The notes under the pieces are model-generated. The model did no database searches, had not been told where the DNA came from, and saw only the letters and a list, made by a program, of their open reading frames with translations. Made by a program: the position numbers and the translations under genes. DNA of 64,000 nt from Idiomarina piscisalsi (GTDB lineage: Bacteria > Pseudomonadota > Gammaproteobacteria > Enterobacterales > Alteromonadaceae), in assembly GCF_002211765.1 (NCBI RefSeq), contig NZ_CP022133.1, positions 2,418,001 to 2,482,000 of the forward strand, in the 5' to 3' direction. Shown piece by piece: positions 37,310 through 46,547 of the stretch (the stretch's first letter is position 1; each line of letters begins with the position of its first letter).

Positions 37310-37720
37310 TTGACTTTTTTAAAACAACTTTTAGCAGCAACGGTGGTTATGTTGGTCTCTCTTCCGGGAGTAGCCAACGACATTCCTGTTGCTTTAGCAG
37401 GGTTACTGGAGCGGCAGTCCCTTGCGAACCATGCGGAAATTGCTCAGCTAGGCTCATATAACCTCACTTCACTCGCCCAGGCAGGCGAGCAAAATTACGC
37501 ATACCTCGCTCAGTATGGGCTGGAAAACACCCTGACGGTCGAGCAGCAAGGGTTCAATAATTCTGTCACTGCAGAGCAGTCTGGACGCAGTAATTCAGCG
37601 ACCATTCTTCAAGTTGGTGCGAACAACGTTATTCAGCTTCAACAACTTGGTGATGGCAACTCAATAACCATTCAGCAGACGGGTGCTGCCGCTGAAATGT
37701 CCATCACGCAGTTCAAATAA
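37310..37720 (+). CDS. csgB: Curli nucleator-type minor subunit CsgB
   Basis: 136 residues from a TTG at 37310 with AAAGG nine bases before it; no ATG fits without losing the signal peptide (MTFLKQLLAATVVMLVSLPGVA). The mature part holds four 22-residue curlin units, each with two Q-x-G-x2-N turns (QLGSYN, QAGEQN, QYGLEN, QQGFNN, QSGRSN, QVGANN, QLGDGN, QTGAAA) and ends EMSITQFK. In E. coli CsgB seeds CsgA polymerization at the cell surface. It is first in the operon, 22 bases before csgA, as in E. coli csgBA. Confidence 0.88.
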   Translation: MTFLKQLLAATVVMLVSLPGVANDIPVALAGLLERQSLANHAEIAQLGSYNLTSLAQAGEQNYAYLAQYGLENTLTVEQQGFNNSVTAEQSGRSNSATILQVGANNVIQLQQLGDGNSITIQQTGAAAEMSITQFK

Positions 37721-37742
37721 GAACAATCAACGGAGAACAATC

Positions 37743-39230
37743 ATGTCTAATACAATCCTTAAAAAAAGTGCAGTTGCTTTAGCGTTAACCTTAGCGTTTT
37801 CAGGTTATGCGGCGGCAGAAGCACACATCGCTGTTGTAAACCAAGATTCATCAGAAGCAGTTGAATCGGGCAACAATATGTATATCGAACAAGGTGGTTT
37901 CTTAAACTGGGCTTACGCTGACCAATACGGTGAAGGAAACGACACGTCACTTATGCAGTTTGATGATTGGCAAGAAGCATATACTTATGTTACCGGCGAT
38001 TTTAACTTGGTCGAAGGCGAGCAATCCGGCTTCTGGAATATCTTCGACTCGGAAGTTACTGGCGATGACAATTTGCTAACAAGCCTTCAGGAGGGTGACC
38101 TTAACTCATCGACTGTTTTTCTAAGCGGTAATGGTAACTCTGCCTATGTTGAGCAGTCTGGCGCTGGAAACGAGAGTTCTATCGATCTGACCGGAGACTA
38201 CAATACTGCTGGCATTTCACAGTTTGGTGACTCAAACTGGGCAAACTTCCAGATCGAAGGCAGTGATAACTACTTTGAAGCGAACCAGTCAGGTTCTTCT
38301 AACGAAGCCGGTTACTTCACTGCAACTGGCAACATGAACACATTCATTGCGGATCAAGAAGGTGACGGAAACGTTGGCGGTGTTGTTGGTGCTAACGGCG
38401 ATATGAATGAAGTCTATGTCCAACAATTTGGTTCAGCTAACATCTTCATCGCGCAAAGTCTTTCGGGTAATGAAAACTTCGTCGATGTTTATCAAGACGG
38501 CGCCAGTAACGAATTTCTGATTCAACCAATTCAAGGCGATGTGAACGAAATCGTTGTTCAACAAGAAGGTAACACTAACGTTGTTGAAGCAGCTACCGGC
38601 ATGGTAGGAAACTACAATACTGTTGATGCAAGCCAAGACGGTGATAATAACTACGCCGTGTTCGCTACCGAAGGTGATGACCACATCATCGAAATGGATC
38701 AGCGCGGCGATAACAACATTGCGGTTGCAGAGTCTTATGGCTCATACAACGACATCCGCATCTCTAGCCGCGGTGATGAAAACTTTAACGGTGTTGCTCT
38801 GATTGGTTCAGGTAACGAAGCTGATAGCCGACAAATTGGTGATGTAAATACCGCAGAAATTGTTATCGCCGGTGACGATAACGATGTGTACTCTCGTCAA
38901 CACGGTGACAGCAACACACTACTTGCCTACTCTTATGATGCTGGAACTACCTCAGGTAACGAGCTGCAGTCAGAGCAAACAGGTGACATCAACTTAATCG
39001 ATACTATTATCGGTGGTAATGACAACCTTATTGCTTTCGTTCAGGAAGGTAACAGCAACGTTATTGCTGGTGATGAAGGCTCATTCATTGTTGGCGGTAA
39101 TGGTGGTAGTGTTGATATTCAACAAGTTGGTAATAACAACGTTGTCACCGGCGGTCAGTTTAGCGATAGCAACACAATGAGTGTTTATCAGCAAGGCGAC
39201 TACAACGTAGCAACTGTTGTTCAGTACTAA
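37743..39230 (+). CDS. csgA: Very long major curlin subunit CsgA with about 20 repeats
   Basis: 495 residues from the ATG at 37743 (GGAG upstream); E. coli CsgA has 151. After the signal peptide I count by hand about 20 units of about 22 residues, each with Q-x-G-x2-N followed some ten residues later by G-x2-N (QYGEGN, QSGAGN, QFGDSN, QEGDGN, QRGDNN, QHGDSN, QVGNNN, QQGDYN). It is very acidic with almost no basic residues. The fold should be a stacked beta-solenoid amyloid with about four times the usual number of rungs. Unit 14 has Ser-Arg instead of the first Gln. Secreted through CsgG with help of CsgE and CsgF. Confidence 0.9.
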   Translation: MSNTILKKSAVALALTLAFSGYAAAEAHIAVVNQDSSEAVESGNNMYIEQGGFLNWAYADQYGEGNDTSLMQFDDWQEAYTYVTGDFNLVEGEQSGFWNIFDSEVTGDDNLLTSLQEGDLNSSTVFLSGNGNSAYVEQSGAGNESSIDLTGDYNTAGISQFGDSNWANFQIEGSDNYFEANQSGSSNEAGYFTATGNMNTFIADQEGDGNVGGVVGANGDMNEVYVQQFGSANIFIAQSLSGNENFVDVYQDGASNEFLIQPIQGDVNEIVVQQEGNTNVVEAATGMVGNYNTVDASQDGDNNYAVFATEGDDHIIEMDQRGDNNIAVAESYGSYNDIRISSRGDENFNGVALIGSGNEADSRQIGDVNTAEIVIAGDDNDVYSRQHGDSNTLLAYSYDAGTTSGNELQSEQTGDINLIDTIIGGNDNLIAFVQEGNSNVIAGDEGSFIVGGNGGSVDIQQVGNNNVVTGGQFSDSNTMSVYQQGDYNVATVVQY

Positions 39231-39250
39231 TTGATGATTCGCTCTACAAT

Positions 39251-39281
39251 AAAGCGGCTGCTATCTAGCGGCCGCTTTTTA
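39251..39281 (+). terminator. Intrinsic terminator between csgA and csgE
   Basis: AAAGCGGC (39251-39258) pairs perfectly with GCCGCTTT (39271-39278) over a 12-base loop, followed by a run of T to 39280. The csgE start codon is only eight bases beyond, so partial read-through would set the ratio of fibre subunits to secretion proteins. Confidence 0.85.
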
Positions 39282-39288
39282 GGCTCTT

Positions 39289-39666
39289 ATGATTAAGAAA
39301 CTCTTATTAATAATAATTTTAATAACCCCATTCAGCCACGCTGACGAAATTGAGCTGGGCGGTATGGTTTTAGACCGAACGATTTCGCTTTTTGGTAAAG
39401 ACTTTTTCTTCTATTACACCAGTTACTGGCGGGACATTCCTTCAACAAACGGTATTACCGTCGTCGTCAACGAACGCGTCTATCCACAGGCTGGAACCTA
39501 TTTGTGGGTAGAAATGGAACAAAAGAAAGTGTTCGAGACCTATTTTGGGCGACGCCAGAACGACGTTAAAAAATTAGCCGAACAGGCCATCCTTATTAGT
39601 ATTAACGAAGTCGCTCGCATTAAAGCTGACTCCGTTTTCGACTCGCCAGACAATAATGAATTTTAA
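39289..39666 (+). CDS. csgE: Curli assembly protein CsgE
   Basis: 125 residues: signal peptide MIKKLLLIIILITPFSHA, then LGGMVLDRTISLFGKDFFFYYTSYW and ITVVVNERVYPQAGTYLWVEM, which follow E. coli CsgE (HTISSIGHDFY, LTINERP). CsgE is a periplasmic cap and specificity factor of the CsgG channel. The Shine-Dalgarno region abuts the T-run of the terminator. Confidence 0.92.
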   Translation: MIKKLLLIIILITPFSHADEIELGGMVLDRTISLFGKDFFFYYTSYWRDIPSTNGITVVVNERVYPQAGTYLWVEMEQKKVFETYFGRRQNDVKKLAEQAILISINEVARIKADSVFDSPDNNEF

Positions 39667-39679
39667 CAAGGCGTTAATT

Positions 39680-40066
39680 ATGAAAAAACTCTCAACTGTT
39701 ACTTTGGCTCTACTACTCACTTCGGCATCAGTGAGCGCAACAGAGATAGTCTATCAGCCAATAAACCCAAGCTTCGGCGGAAATCCCTTAAATGGTAATT
39801 TCCTTTTGCAAAAAGCTCAGAGCCAGAATGCTCATACCGCTCCGGATGGAGGTCGCTCGTTCGTTGATAGATTCCGCGATGCGCTGGAGCGCAATATTAT
39901 CAACTCTCTCACCCGTCGCATTGCCGACGGTGAAATTGTCGAGGGTTTGTATGACACCGGTGAGTATACCGTAGAAGTTATTGGGCAACCTGACGGCAGC
40001 GTGCTTGTTTACATAACGCACAACGAAACAGGCGAACAAACCGTCATTACTATGCCAGCGATTTAA
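39680..40066 (+). CDS. csgF: Curli assembly protein CsgF
   Basis: 128 residues from the ATG at 39680; the ATG at 39656 inside the end of csgE would add eight residues before the signal peptide (MKKLSTVTLALLLTSASVSA). The mature start TEIVYQPINPSFGGNPLNG is the CsgF signature that inserts in the CsgG pore. CsgF attaches CsgB at the cell surface. It sits 13 bases after csgE and 12 before csgG. Confidence 0.93.
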   Translation: MKKLSTVTLALLLTSASVSATEIVYQPINPSFGGNPLNGNFLLQKAQSQNAHTAPDGGRSFVDRFRDALERNIINSLTRRIADGEIVEGLYDTGEYTVEVIGQPDGSVLVYITHNETGEQTVITMPAI

Positions 40067-40078
40067 AAGAGAGTGACC

Positions 40079-40840
40079 ATGAATATTCGTATTATTACTT
40101 TACTATGTTTAACGCTGGCAGTGTCAGGCTGTGCAATGATGCCCAAACCTACTGACTTGAACATTACGCCAGCAGAGATAGATGCGCCAAGTTCAATGAT
40201 GATGACGCTACAAAAGCAGCCGGTGCCGAAAAGCCGTATCCCAGTTTCAGTGTACGCCTTTCGAGATCAAACCGGGCAGTATAAGCCACAAGCCAATGTT
40301 TCAAGCTTTTCAACGGCGGTGACTCAAGGAGCCACTTCCATGCTGACTCAGATGCTGCTTGAATCTGGTTGGTTTCTACCAATGGAGCGCGAAAACCTTC
40401 AAAATCTGCTCACAGAGCGAAAAATTCACAATTCCAGTAAGGAATCTGACTTACCGCCGCTAAGAGAAGCCAGACTGCTGCTTGAGGGTGGTATTATTAG
40501 CTATGACACTAACGTTAGTACCGGCGGTATCGGCGCCGAATACTTCGGCATTGGGGCATCAGAACTCTATCGTGAAGATCAGGTTTCGGTGTACTTGCGC
40601 GCTGTCGACGTATACACGGGCCAAGTCCTGCTTTCCGTATCTGCGAACAAGAAAGTCTTTTCACAAGAATTAAGAGCGGGTTTGTTCCGTTATGTTTCTT
40701 TAAATCGTTTAGCGGAGTTTGAAGGCGGTTACTCCACCAATGAGCCAGTGCAACTTTCAGTGAAACAAGCGATGGAAAAAGCGTTAGTGGAACTGATAGA
40801 AAAAGGTCAGGAGCGAGGGTTTTGGCGGGCCGATAGCTAG
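40079..40840 (+). CDS. csgG: Curli secretion channel lipoprotein CsgG
   Basis: 253 residues from the ATG at 40079 (GAGAG upstream). Lipobox VSGC with Cys at residue 18. VSVYAFRDQTGQYKP, FSTAVTQGATSMLTQMLLESGWF and the constriction-region pattern match CsgG, which forms a nonameric outer-membrane pore for curlin subunits. The pore-facing aromatic Tyr/Phe stretch (DQTGQYKPQANVSSFST) is present. It ends the operon. Confidence 0.95.
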   Translation: MNIRIITLLCLTLAVSGCAMMPKPTDLNITPAEIDAPSSMMMTLQKQPVPKSRIPVSVYAFRDQTGQYKPQANVSSFSTAVTQGATSMLTQMLLESGWFLPMERENLQNLLTERKIHNSSKESDLPPLREARLLLEGGIISYDTNVSTGGIGAEYFGIGASELYREDQVSVYLRAVDVYTGQVLLSVSANKKVFSQELRAGLFRYVSLNRLAEFEGGYSTNEPVQLSVKQAMEKALVELIEKGQERGFWRADS

Positions 40841-40853
40841 TGCTAACTCCTCG

Positions 40854-41501
40854 TTAATTAGTTGACGCGTAACTCGCCCACTTCAAAAGTTCGACTCGGT
40901 TACGCGCACCTGTCTTTCGGAAAATTGAAGACAGGTGCGTTTTCACAGTATGTGCACTGATATTCAGCTGCTCACCAATTTCTTTATTTCTGGCGCCGGT
41001 ACCAACCAACTCGATAATTTTTAACTCTTGTGGTGTTAAAGAGCTTATCTGTGAGAAAGACGTAGCCGTGTCATCATCAGCATGACGACGCAACATCATT
41101 TCTTCTATTTTGTCTGACAGTAACGACCGCGGGTAATAAAGTTCGCCCTGGCTAATGACCTTCAATGCGGTGAGTACCCGGTCTAAATGTTCATTTTCAT
41201 AGATAATGCCGCGCGCACCTAAATTCAAAGCCTGCGAAGGCTTAACAGAATCCGGCTTCACATTCACCAAAAACAGGGCGTAGCTCTTTGCAAGCGCAGC
41301 GACTTCATTCGCTGTGCTCGTACGTGATAATTGCTCAGAACTTAACGAGTACGCAACCATAATCTCTTTATCTGGAATCTGGTTAAGCAACTCATGTAGG
41401 CTTGGATGAATTACTTCGATTTCCAGTGACTCCGCAAGTAAAGCGAGGTTCTGCGTCCGTTTTTGGTGTTCAATTAGAGCAAGTTGAGAAAAGCGCGTCA
41501 T
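40854..41501 (-). CDS. csgD: CsgD-like LuxR-family regulator of curli
   Basis: 215 residues: an N-terminal receiver-like domain that lacks the usual acidic pocket, and a C-terminal LuxR helix-turn-helix (LTPQELKIIELVGTGARNKEIGEQLNIS, TVKTHLSSIFRKTG). This is the layout of CsgD, the activator of csgBA. It converges with csgG 13 bases away instead of being divergent from csgBA as in E. coli. Confidence 0.85.
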   Translation of the reverse strand: MTRFSQLALIEHQKRTQNLALLAESLEIEVIHPSLHELLNQIPDKEIMVAYSLSSEQLSRTSTANEVAALAKSYALFLVNVKPDSVKPSQALNLGARGIIYENEHLDRVLTALKVISQGELYYPRSLLSDKIEEMMLRRHADDDTATSFSQISSLTPQELKIIELVGTGARNKEIGEQLNISAHTVKTHLSSIFRKTGARNRVELLKWASYASTN

Positions 41502-41621
41502 AACACCCCTTAAAACCGACTACAAAGACTTTCAAGTTTTTATTTACATTTTTTAAACGAAAGTCATGACCCTTTATAATAGCAAAAAAGAGCCGCTGGG
41601 AAGATAGCGCAGGTAAGCAAT

Positions 41622-41640
41622 ATGTAACAATTTGTTACAT
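41622..41640. promoter_or_regulatory. Perfect palindrome ATGTAACA-ATT-TGTTACAT
   Basis: A 19-base dyad with eight-base arms, 121 bases upstream of csgD and about 240 upstream of sufB. Its symmetry fits a dimeric regulator; TGTAAC-N5-GTTACA is not a box I can assign. Position favours control of csgD. Confidence 0.45.
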
Positions 41641-41812
41641 CCCTTAAAAATTAACGAGTTACCAATGCAAATTGTACGACTCATTTTGTTATTCAAAGGC
41701 TACATGACTTATCAAAAAAGCCAAATCCTACCAGCGCCCAAAATCCCAACCTAAGGCGACAAAGTATACAAACAAACGTATAATGCGCGCAGCCTAAAAC
41801 AAGGGCTCGGAT

Positions 41813-41845
41813 AAAGTTGAGTGTTTTAGTCAGGTATTTTATAAT
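41813..41845 (+). promoter_or_regulatory. suf promoter overlapped by an IscR type 1-like site
   Basis: TTGAGT (41817-41822) and TATAAT (41840-41845) are separated by exactly 17 bases, a strong sigma70 promoter. The 25 bases at 41813-41837 agree with the E. coli IscR type 1 consensus, as I recall it, at 23 positions, including the TTTTAGTCAGGTAT right part. The site covers the -35 element and the spacer, as expected for repression by 2Fe-2S IscR. No iscR or sufR gene is in the window. Confidence 0.75.
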
Positions 41846-41878
41846 GCTCAGTATTCGCATATAAGTAAGGTGGTAAAC

Positions 41879-43315
41879 ATGAGCGAACAAATTGATCAGG
41901 CTCTTCAACGTAAATACGATGCAGGGTTTGTCTCTGAAATAGAATCGGAGACCTTTGCGCCCGGCTTAAACGAAGATGTCATTCGTCGTTTATCGGCGAT
42001 TAAAGGGGAGCCCGAGTGGATGACTGAGTGGCGCCTGCAGGCCTACCGCAAGTGGCTAAAAATGGATGAGCCTGAGTGGGCGCACGTCGACTATCCAAAA
42101 GTCGACTATCAGTCCATATCTTATTACTCAGCACCGAAAAGCATGAAAGATAAACCCAAGTCGCTCGACGAAGTTGACCCTGAGCTTCTACGCACTTATG
42201 AAAAGTTGGGCATTCCATTACATGAGCAAGAAATGCTGGCGGGTGTTGCAGTTGATGCCGTATTCGACTCGGTTTCCGTGGTAACCACCTTCCGCGAGAA
42301 GCTTGAAGAAGCCGGCGTTATTTTCTGCCCAATATCTGAAGCGATTCATAAGTACCCTGACTTAGTAAAAAAATATTTGGGCACCGTTGTTCCTAAAGGG
42401 GATAACTATTTCGCAGCACTGAACAGCGCGGTATTTACCGATGGCTCCTTCGTCTACATTCCTAAAGGCACTCGATGCCCAATGGAACTGTCGACGTATT
42501 TCCGTATTAATGAACAAAATACTGGCCAGTTCGAGCGCACACTCATTGTTGCCGAAGAAGGCAGCTACGTCAGCTATCTTGAAGGCTGTACGGCACCGCA
42601 ACGCGACGAAAATCAGTTACACGCCGCCGTCGTAGAACTTGTCGCACTAGACGATGCGGAAATTAAATACTCAACAGTGCAAAACTGGTACCCGGGTGAT
42701 GAAGACGGTAAAGGTGGTATTTATAACTTTGTAACCAAGCGCGGACTTTGCGAGAAAAATGCGAAAATATCCTGGACTCAGGTTGAGACAGGCTCAGCAG
42801 TTACCTGGAAATACCCAAGCTGCATTCTAAAAGGTGATAACAGCGTTGGTGAGTTTTACTCCGTCGCCCTCACCCGCGGCAAGCAGCAGGCCGATACCGG
42901 TACTAAGATGATTCACTTAGGTAAAAACACCAAGTCGACCATCATCTCCAAAGGTATTTCCGCCGGACGCAGCAATAATGCGTACCGTGGTTTGGTCCGC
43001 ATGGGACCTGGCGCTGAAGGCGCGCGTAACTTTACCGAATGTGACTCGCTGCTTATTGGCGACCAATGTGGCGCGCACACGTTCCCGTATATAGAAAGCA
43101 GCAATCCAACGGCGATTGTTGAACACGAAGCCACCACCTCTAAGGTGAGTGACGACCAGCTCTTTTTATGTCAGCAACGAGGCCTCGACCCTGAAAAAGC
43201 AGTCTCAATGATTGTGAATGGCTTCTGTAAGGAAGTGTTCCGCGAACTGCCAATGGAGTTCGCTGTGGAAGCCGGTAAGTTGCTTGAAATCAGTCTTGAA
43301 GGTTCAGTGGGGTAA
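41879..43315 (+). CDS. sufB: Fe-S cluster assembly scaffold SufB
   Basis: 478 residues from the ATG at 41879 with AAGGTGG upstream. FNAxxx family regions such as [28 protein letters not shown] and [10 protein letters not shown] are intact; conserved cysteines occur in [12 protein letters not shown] and FLCQQRG. SufB forms the SufBC2D scaffold on which Fe-S clusters are built in the cytosol. First gene of the operon, three bases before sufC. Confidence 0.96.
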   Translation: MSEQIDQALQRKYDAGFVSEIESETFAPGLNEDVIRRLSAIKGEPEWMTEWRLQAYRKWLKMDEPEWAHVDYPKVDYQSISYYSAPKSMKDKPKSLDEVDPELLRTYEKLGIPLHEQEMLAGVAVDAVFDSVSVVTTFREKLEEAGVIFCPISEAIHKYPDLVKKYLGTVVPKGDNYFAALNSAVFTDGSFVYIPKGTRCPMELSTYFRINEQNTGQFERTLIVAEEGSYVSYLEGCTAPQRDENQLHAAVVELVALDDAEIKYSTVQNWYPGDEDGKGGIYNFVTKRGLCEKNAKISWTQVETGSAVTWKYPSCILKGDNSVGEFYSVALTRGKQQADTGTKMIHLGKNTKSTIISKGISAGRSNNAYRGLVRMGPGAEGARNFTECDSLLIGDQCGAHTFPYIESSNPTAIVEHEATTSKVSDDQLFLCQQRGLDPEKAVSMIVNGFCKEVFRELPMEFAVEAGKLLEISLEGSVG

Positions 43316-43318
43316 GAC

Positions 43319-44071
43319 ATGCTATCAATTAAAGATTTACACGCACGCGTGGAAGAAACGACCATTCTTAAAGGCCTTGATTTAGATATTAAGCCGGGTG
43401 AAGTGCATGCCATTATGGGCCCCAACGGCGCCGGTAAAAGTACTTTAGGTTATGTGCTTTCTGGCCGTGAAGGTTATGAAGTAGAAAGCGGCAGCGTTAT
43501 CCTTGAAGGCAAAGACTTACTGGATATGGAAGTGGAAGAGCGCGCTCAAGCGGGTTTATTCCTGGCATTCCAGTACCCGGTCGAAATTCCGGGCGTCAGC
43601 AACATGGAATTTATGAAAGAGTCGGTTAATGCGATGCGCGAAGCTCGCGGCGAAGACGCACTAAGCTCTGCAGAGTTCCTGAAAAAGGCAAAAGAGGCCT
43701 GCAAGCAGGTTGAGCTGCCTCTGGACTTCTTAAAACGCGGCGTTAACGAAGGTTTCTCAGGCGGTGAAAAGAAACGTAATGAAATCATGCAAATGATTAT
43801 GCTTGAGCCAAAGCTGGCCATTCTTGATGAATCGGACTCAGGCTTAGACGTAGACGCTCTGCAGGTAGTTGCCAAAGGTGTAAACAGCCAGCGCGACGGC
43901 AAGCGCAGCTTTATCGTCGTGACGCACTATCAACGTTTACTGGACTACATTGAGCCAGACCACGTGCACATTCTATCAAATGGTAAAATTGTGAAGAGCG
44001 GCGGTCCTGAACTGGCCAAAGAAGTTGAAAAGTCAGGCTACGCTTGGCTTAAGGAAGGAGAAGTCGCATGA
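43319..44071 (+). CDS. sufC: Suf ABC-type ATPase SufC
   Basis: 250 residues: Walker A GPNGAGKST, signature FSGGEKKRNEIMQM, Walker B LAILDESDSGLD, switch His in VVTHYQR. The non-transport ABC ATPase that drives conformational change of SufB-SufD. Overlaps sufD by four bases. Confidence 0.97.
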   Translation: MLSIKDLHARVEETTILKGLDLDIKPGEVHAIMGPNGAGKSTLGYVLSGREGYEVESGSVILEGKDLLDMEVEERAQAGLFLAFQYPVEIPGVSNMEFMKESVNAMREARGEDALSSAEFLKKAKEACKQVELPLDFLKRGVNEGFSGGEKKRNEIMQMIMLEPKLAILDESDSGLDVDALQVVAKGVNSQRDGKRSFIVVTHYQRLLDYIEPDHVHILSNGKIVKSGGPELAKEVEKSGYAWLKEGEVA

Positions 44072-45318
44072 GTCAATGGCTAGCACAAGTAATTGAGCGT
44101 GCCGGCAATGTTGACGACTGGTTAGCGTCTGCACGCTCAAAAGCGTTAGCAGAGCTAAAACAAAAAGAGTGGCCAGGACGTCGCACAGAAGCTTGGCGTT
44201 ACACGTCACTGCACAAAGTGGCCGACTTAAACCTTGCAACGACAAGCAAAGAGACAACCGCCGAAGCGCCTCAAGTAGAAGGCTTAAACAGCATTGATTT
44301 GGTGTTTGTTGACGGTCGCCTGACGAGTGACATGACCAACTTGGTATTACCTGAAGGCGTCACCATTGCCTCTTTGGACACGAAAAATGATGCGGCAGAA
44401 TATCTGTTCGGACAAGTAAAGCCACAGCATCACTTGTTCGGTTTGGTCAATGACGTACTTGCGCAGCAAGGCGTCGTCATTGATATTGCGCCAAACGCGA
44501 ACGTTGAGCAGCCAATCCGCATTGTTAACTTCGCCAGCGATGGTGTGGAGTCGCACCAGCGCTCATTGGTTCGTGTCGGTGAAGGCGCCAAAGCCGTTAT
44601 TATTGAGCACGGTGTGGGCAATGGCCACAGCCTGAATACGGCGTTCGCAGAGTACGACATTGCCGACAAAGCCGCTCTGGAGCATTATCGCTTAGCCTTA
44701 CACGAAGGCGAAGCCATTCACGTTGGTGGTAGCCATTTCCGTTTACACAACGAGTCGAAGCTTAACAGCACACTCGTAGGATACGGCTCTCAGCTAACGC
44801 GCCTGGACGTCGATATTGAACACGCAGGGGAACACGCCTTCGCGAAGTTCAACAACATTTATTTGCTGGCTCCCAAAGAGCACTTTGATCTACACAGCAC
44901 AATTGAACACGCGCAGCCTAACGGTACCACCGCAGAAAATGCGCGCGGCATTATTGGCGACAAGGCAAAGGCGGTATTTAACGGTCGTATTCACATACAC
45001 CGCCATGCGCAAAAAACCCTAGCTGAGCTGAACAACCGTAACTTGTTACTCACTCGTGGTGCACAAATTAATACCAAGCCTGAGCTGGAAATTTATGCGG
45101 ACGACGTTCAGTGTGCTCACGGTGCAACCGTTGCGGAAATTGACGAAGAAGCACTTTACTACATGCTGACACGCGGTATCGATAAGCAACAGGCCTTGGT
45201 TATGCTGAACTTCGGCTTTGTACAGGAACTGCTTTTCCAAATGCCAAATCGCGCATTAGCCGACTGGTTGCAACCAATATTGAAGCAACGCTTTGAGCGT
45301 ATGATGGAGCAGCAATGA
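44068..45318 (+). CDS. sufD: Fe-S cluster assembly protein SufD
   Basis: 416 residues. N-terminal helical part with RRTEAWRYTSLHKV, then the beta-helix core with HAQKTLAELNNRNLLLTRGAQINTKPELEIYADDVQCAHGATV, the SufD/SufB common motif with its conserved His. Partner of SufB in the scaffold complex; helps in iron acquisition. Overlaps sufS by four bases. Confidence 0.95.
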   Translation: MSQWLAQVIERAGNVDDWLASARSKALAELKQKEWPGRRTEAWRYTSLHKVADLNLATTSKETTAEAPQVEGLNSIDLVFVDGRLTSDMTNLVLPEGVTIASLDTKNDAAEYLFGQVKPQHHLFGLVNDVLAQQGVVIDIAPNANVEQPIRIVNFASDGVESHQRSLVRVGEGAKAVIIEHGVGNGHSLNTAFAEYDIADKAALEHYRLALHEGEAIHVGGSHFRLHNESKLNSTLVGYGSQLTRLDVDIEHAGEHAFAKFNNIYLLAPKEHFDLHSTIEHAQPNGTTAENARGIIGDKAKAVFNGRIHIHRHAQKTLAELNNRNLLLTRGAQINTKPELEIYADDVQCAHGATVAEIDEEALYYMLTRGIDKQQALVMLNFGFVQELLFQMPNRALADWLQPILKQRFERMMEQQ

Positions 45319-46532
45319 GCCTAAATGTTGCAGACATTCGCCAGCAGTTTCCGATTCTGTTTCGGGAAGTAAATGGTCGACCGCTGGTTTACCTGGATAA
45401 CGCAGCGACGACACAAAAGCCCCTGGCCGTTATCAATGCCTTGGTGGACTATTACACGCAATGCAACTCTAACGTGCATCGCGGGGCGCATTACCTGTCA
45501 GATGAAGCAACGCGCCGTTACGAAGCGGCACGTCAAACGGTTGCAACCTATATTAATGCAGGCCGAAGCGAAGAAGTGATTTGGACCAGCGGTACCACTG
45601 AAGGCATTAATTTGGTGGCGAATGGGGTTGCGCAGCGTTTGAAAGCGGGCGATGACGTCTTGGTGACTGAAATGGAGCACCACGCTGACTTGGTTACTTG
45701 GCAACAAGCTTGCAAACGCTCTGGTGCTACCTTAAAAGTGGTGCCTATTCATGACAATGGCGAGCTTAATGTTGATGCGTTTCACGAATCACTGAGTGAC
45801 AACACGGCTTTTGTTGCCATGCCGCATGTATCCAATGCGCTGGGTACTGTAAACCCAATAAAAGAGCTTACCGCGGCGGCTAAAAGTAAAGGTGCTCTGG
45901 TATTAGTTGACGGTGCCCAAGGTGTTGCGCACGGCGCCATTGACGTTCAGGATATTGGTTGCGACTTTTACGCATTTTCAGGCCACAAAGTGTTCGGCCC
46001 CACCGGTATTGGGGTGCTTTGGGGACGATTCGATGTGTTGAATGAGTGGCCAGTGTGGTTAGTCGGCGGTGAGATGATTGCCACCGTCAGCTATCAGGAT
46101 GCCACCTGGGGCGAATTACCTAACCGCTTAGAAGCGGGTACGCCCAACATAGCCGGCGTTATTGGCCTGGCCGCAGCACTTGACTGGATTCAGCAGTACG
46201 ACGCTGCAGAAATACGCGCTCACGAACAGGCGTTACTGGCACGAGCGACCGAATTAGCGAAGCAAACCGAAGGCTTGAGAATTATTGGCGACGCCCCCAA
46301 TAAAATTGGCGTACTCAGCTTTGTTCTGGAGGGTGCACACCCGGCCGATATCGGTTTCTTGTTAGATAAGCAAGGTATTGCGATTCGCACCGGCGACCAC
46401 TGCGCCCAACCCTTAATGAAGCGCCTGAATGTGCCGGGTACCGCACGTGCGTCATTTACCATCTACAATACATTAGACGAGGTTGATCAGCTCTTTGCGG
46501 GCATCAACAAAGCTCGTATGATGCTAGCCTAA
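45315..46532 (+). CDS. sufS: Group II cysteine desulfurase SufS
   Basis: 405 residues of a PLP enzyme: YLDNAATTQKP near the N terminus, DGAQGVAHG, the PLP Lys in FSGHKVFGPTGIG, and the active Cys in IRTGDHCAQPLM. It takes sulfur from L-cysteine and passes the persulfide to SufE. 15 bases before sufA. Confidence 0.97.
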   Translation: MSLNVADIRQQFPILFREVNGRPLVYLDNAATTQKPLAVINALVDYYTQCNSNVHRGAHYLSDEATRRYEAARQTVATYINAGRSEEVIWTSGTTEGINLVANGVAQRLKAGDDVLVTEMEHHADLVTWQQACKRSGATLKVVPIHDNGELNVDAFHESLSDNTAFVAMPHVSNALGTVNPIKELTAAAKSKGALVLVDGAQGVAHGAIDVQDIGCDFYAFSGHKVFGPTGIGVLWGRFDVLNEWPVWLVGGEMIATVSYQDATWGELPNRLEAGTPNIAGVIGLAAALDWIQQYDAAEIRAHEQALLARATELAKQTEGLRIIGDAPNKIGVLSFVLEGAHPADIGFLLDKQGIAIRTGDHCAQPLMKRLNVPGTARASFTIYNTLDEVDQLFAGINKARMMLA

Positions 46533-46547
46533 CGGCAGGAGGACACA

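Larger units (their letters stand above)
41502..41878. other. 377-base intergenic region between csgD and sufB
   Basis: Holds the csgD promoter region (minus), a perfect 19-base palindrome at 41622-41640, and the suf promoter with its IscR-like site at 41813-41845. The remaining stretch (about 41641-41800) shows nothing I can name. No tRNA or small RNA hairpin with terminator was seen. Confidence 0.7.

Noticed and set aside
37743..39230. Repeat-rich region as a CRISPR array or minisatellite
   Set aside because: The repeats are protein-level curlin units with diverged DNA, in one open frame and in a curli operon.
41641..41800. Small RNA or tRNA gene upstream of suf
   Set aside because: No cloverleaf, no stable hairpin with T-tract and no separate promoter could be found.
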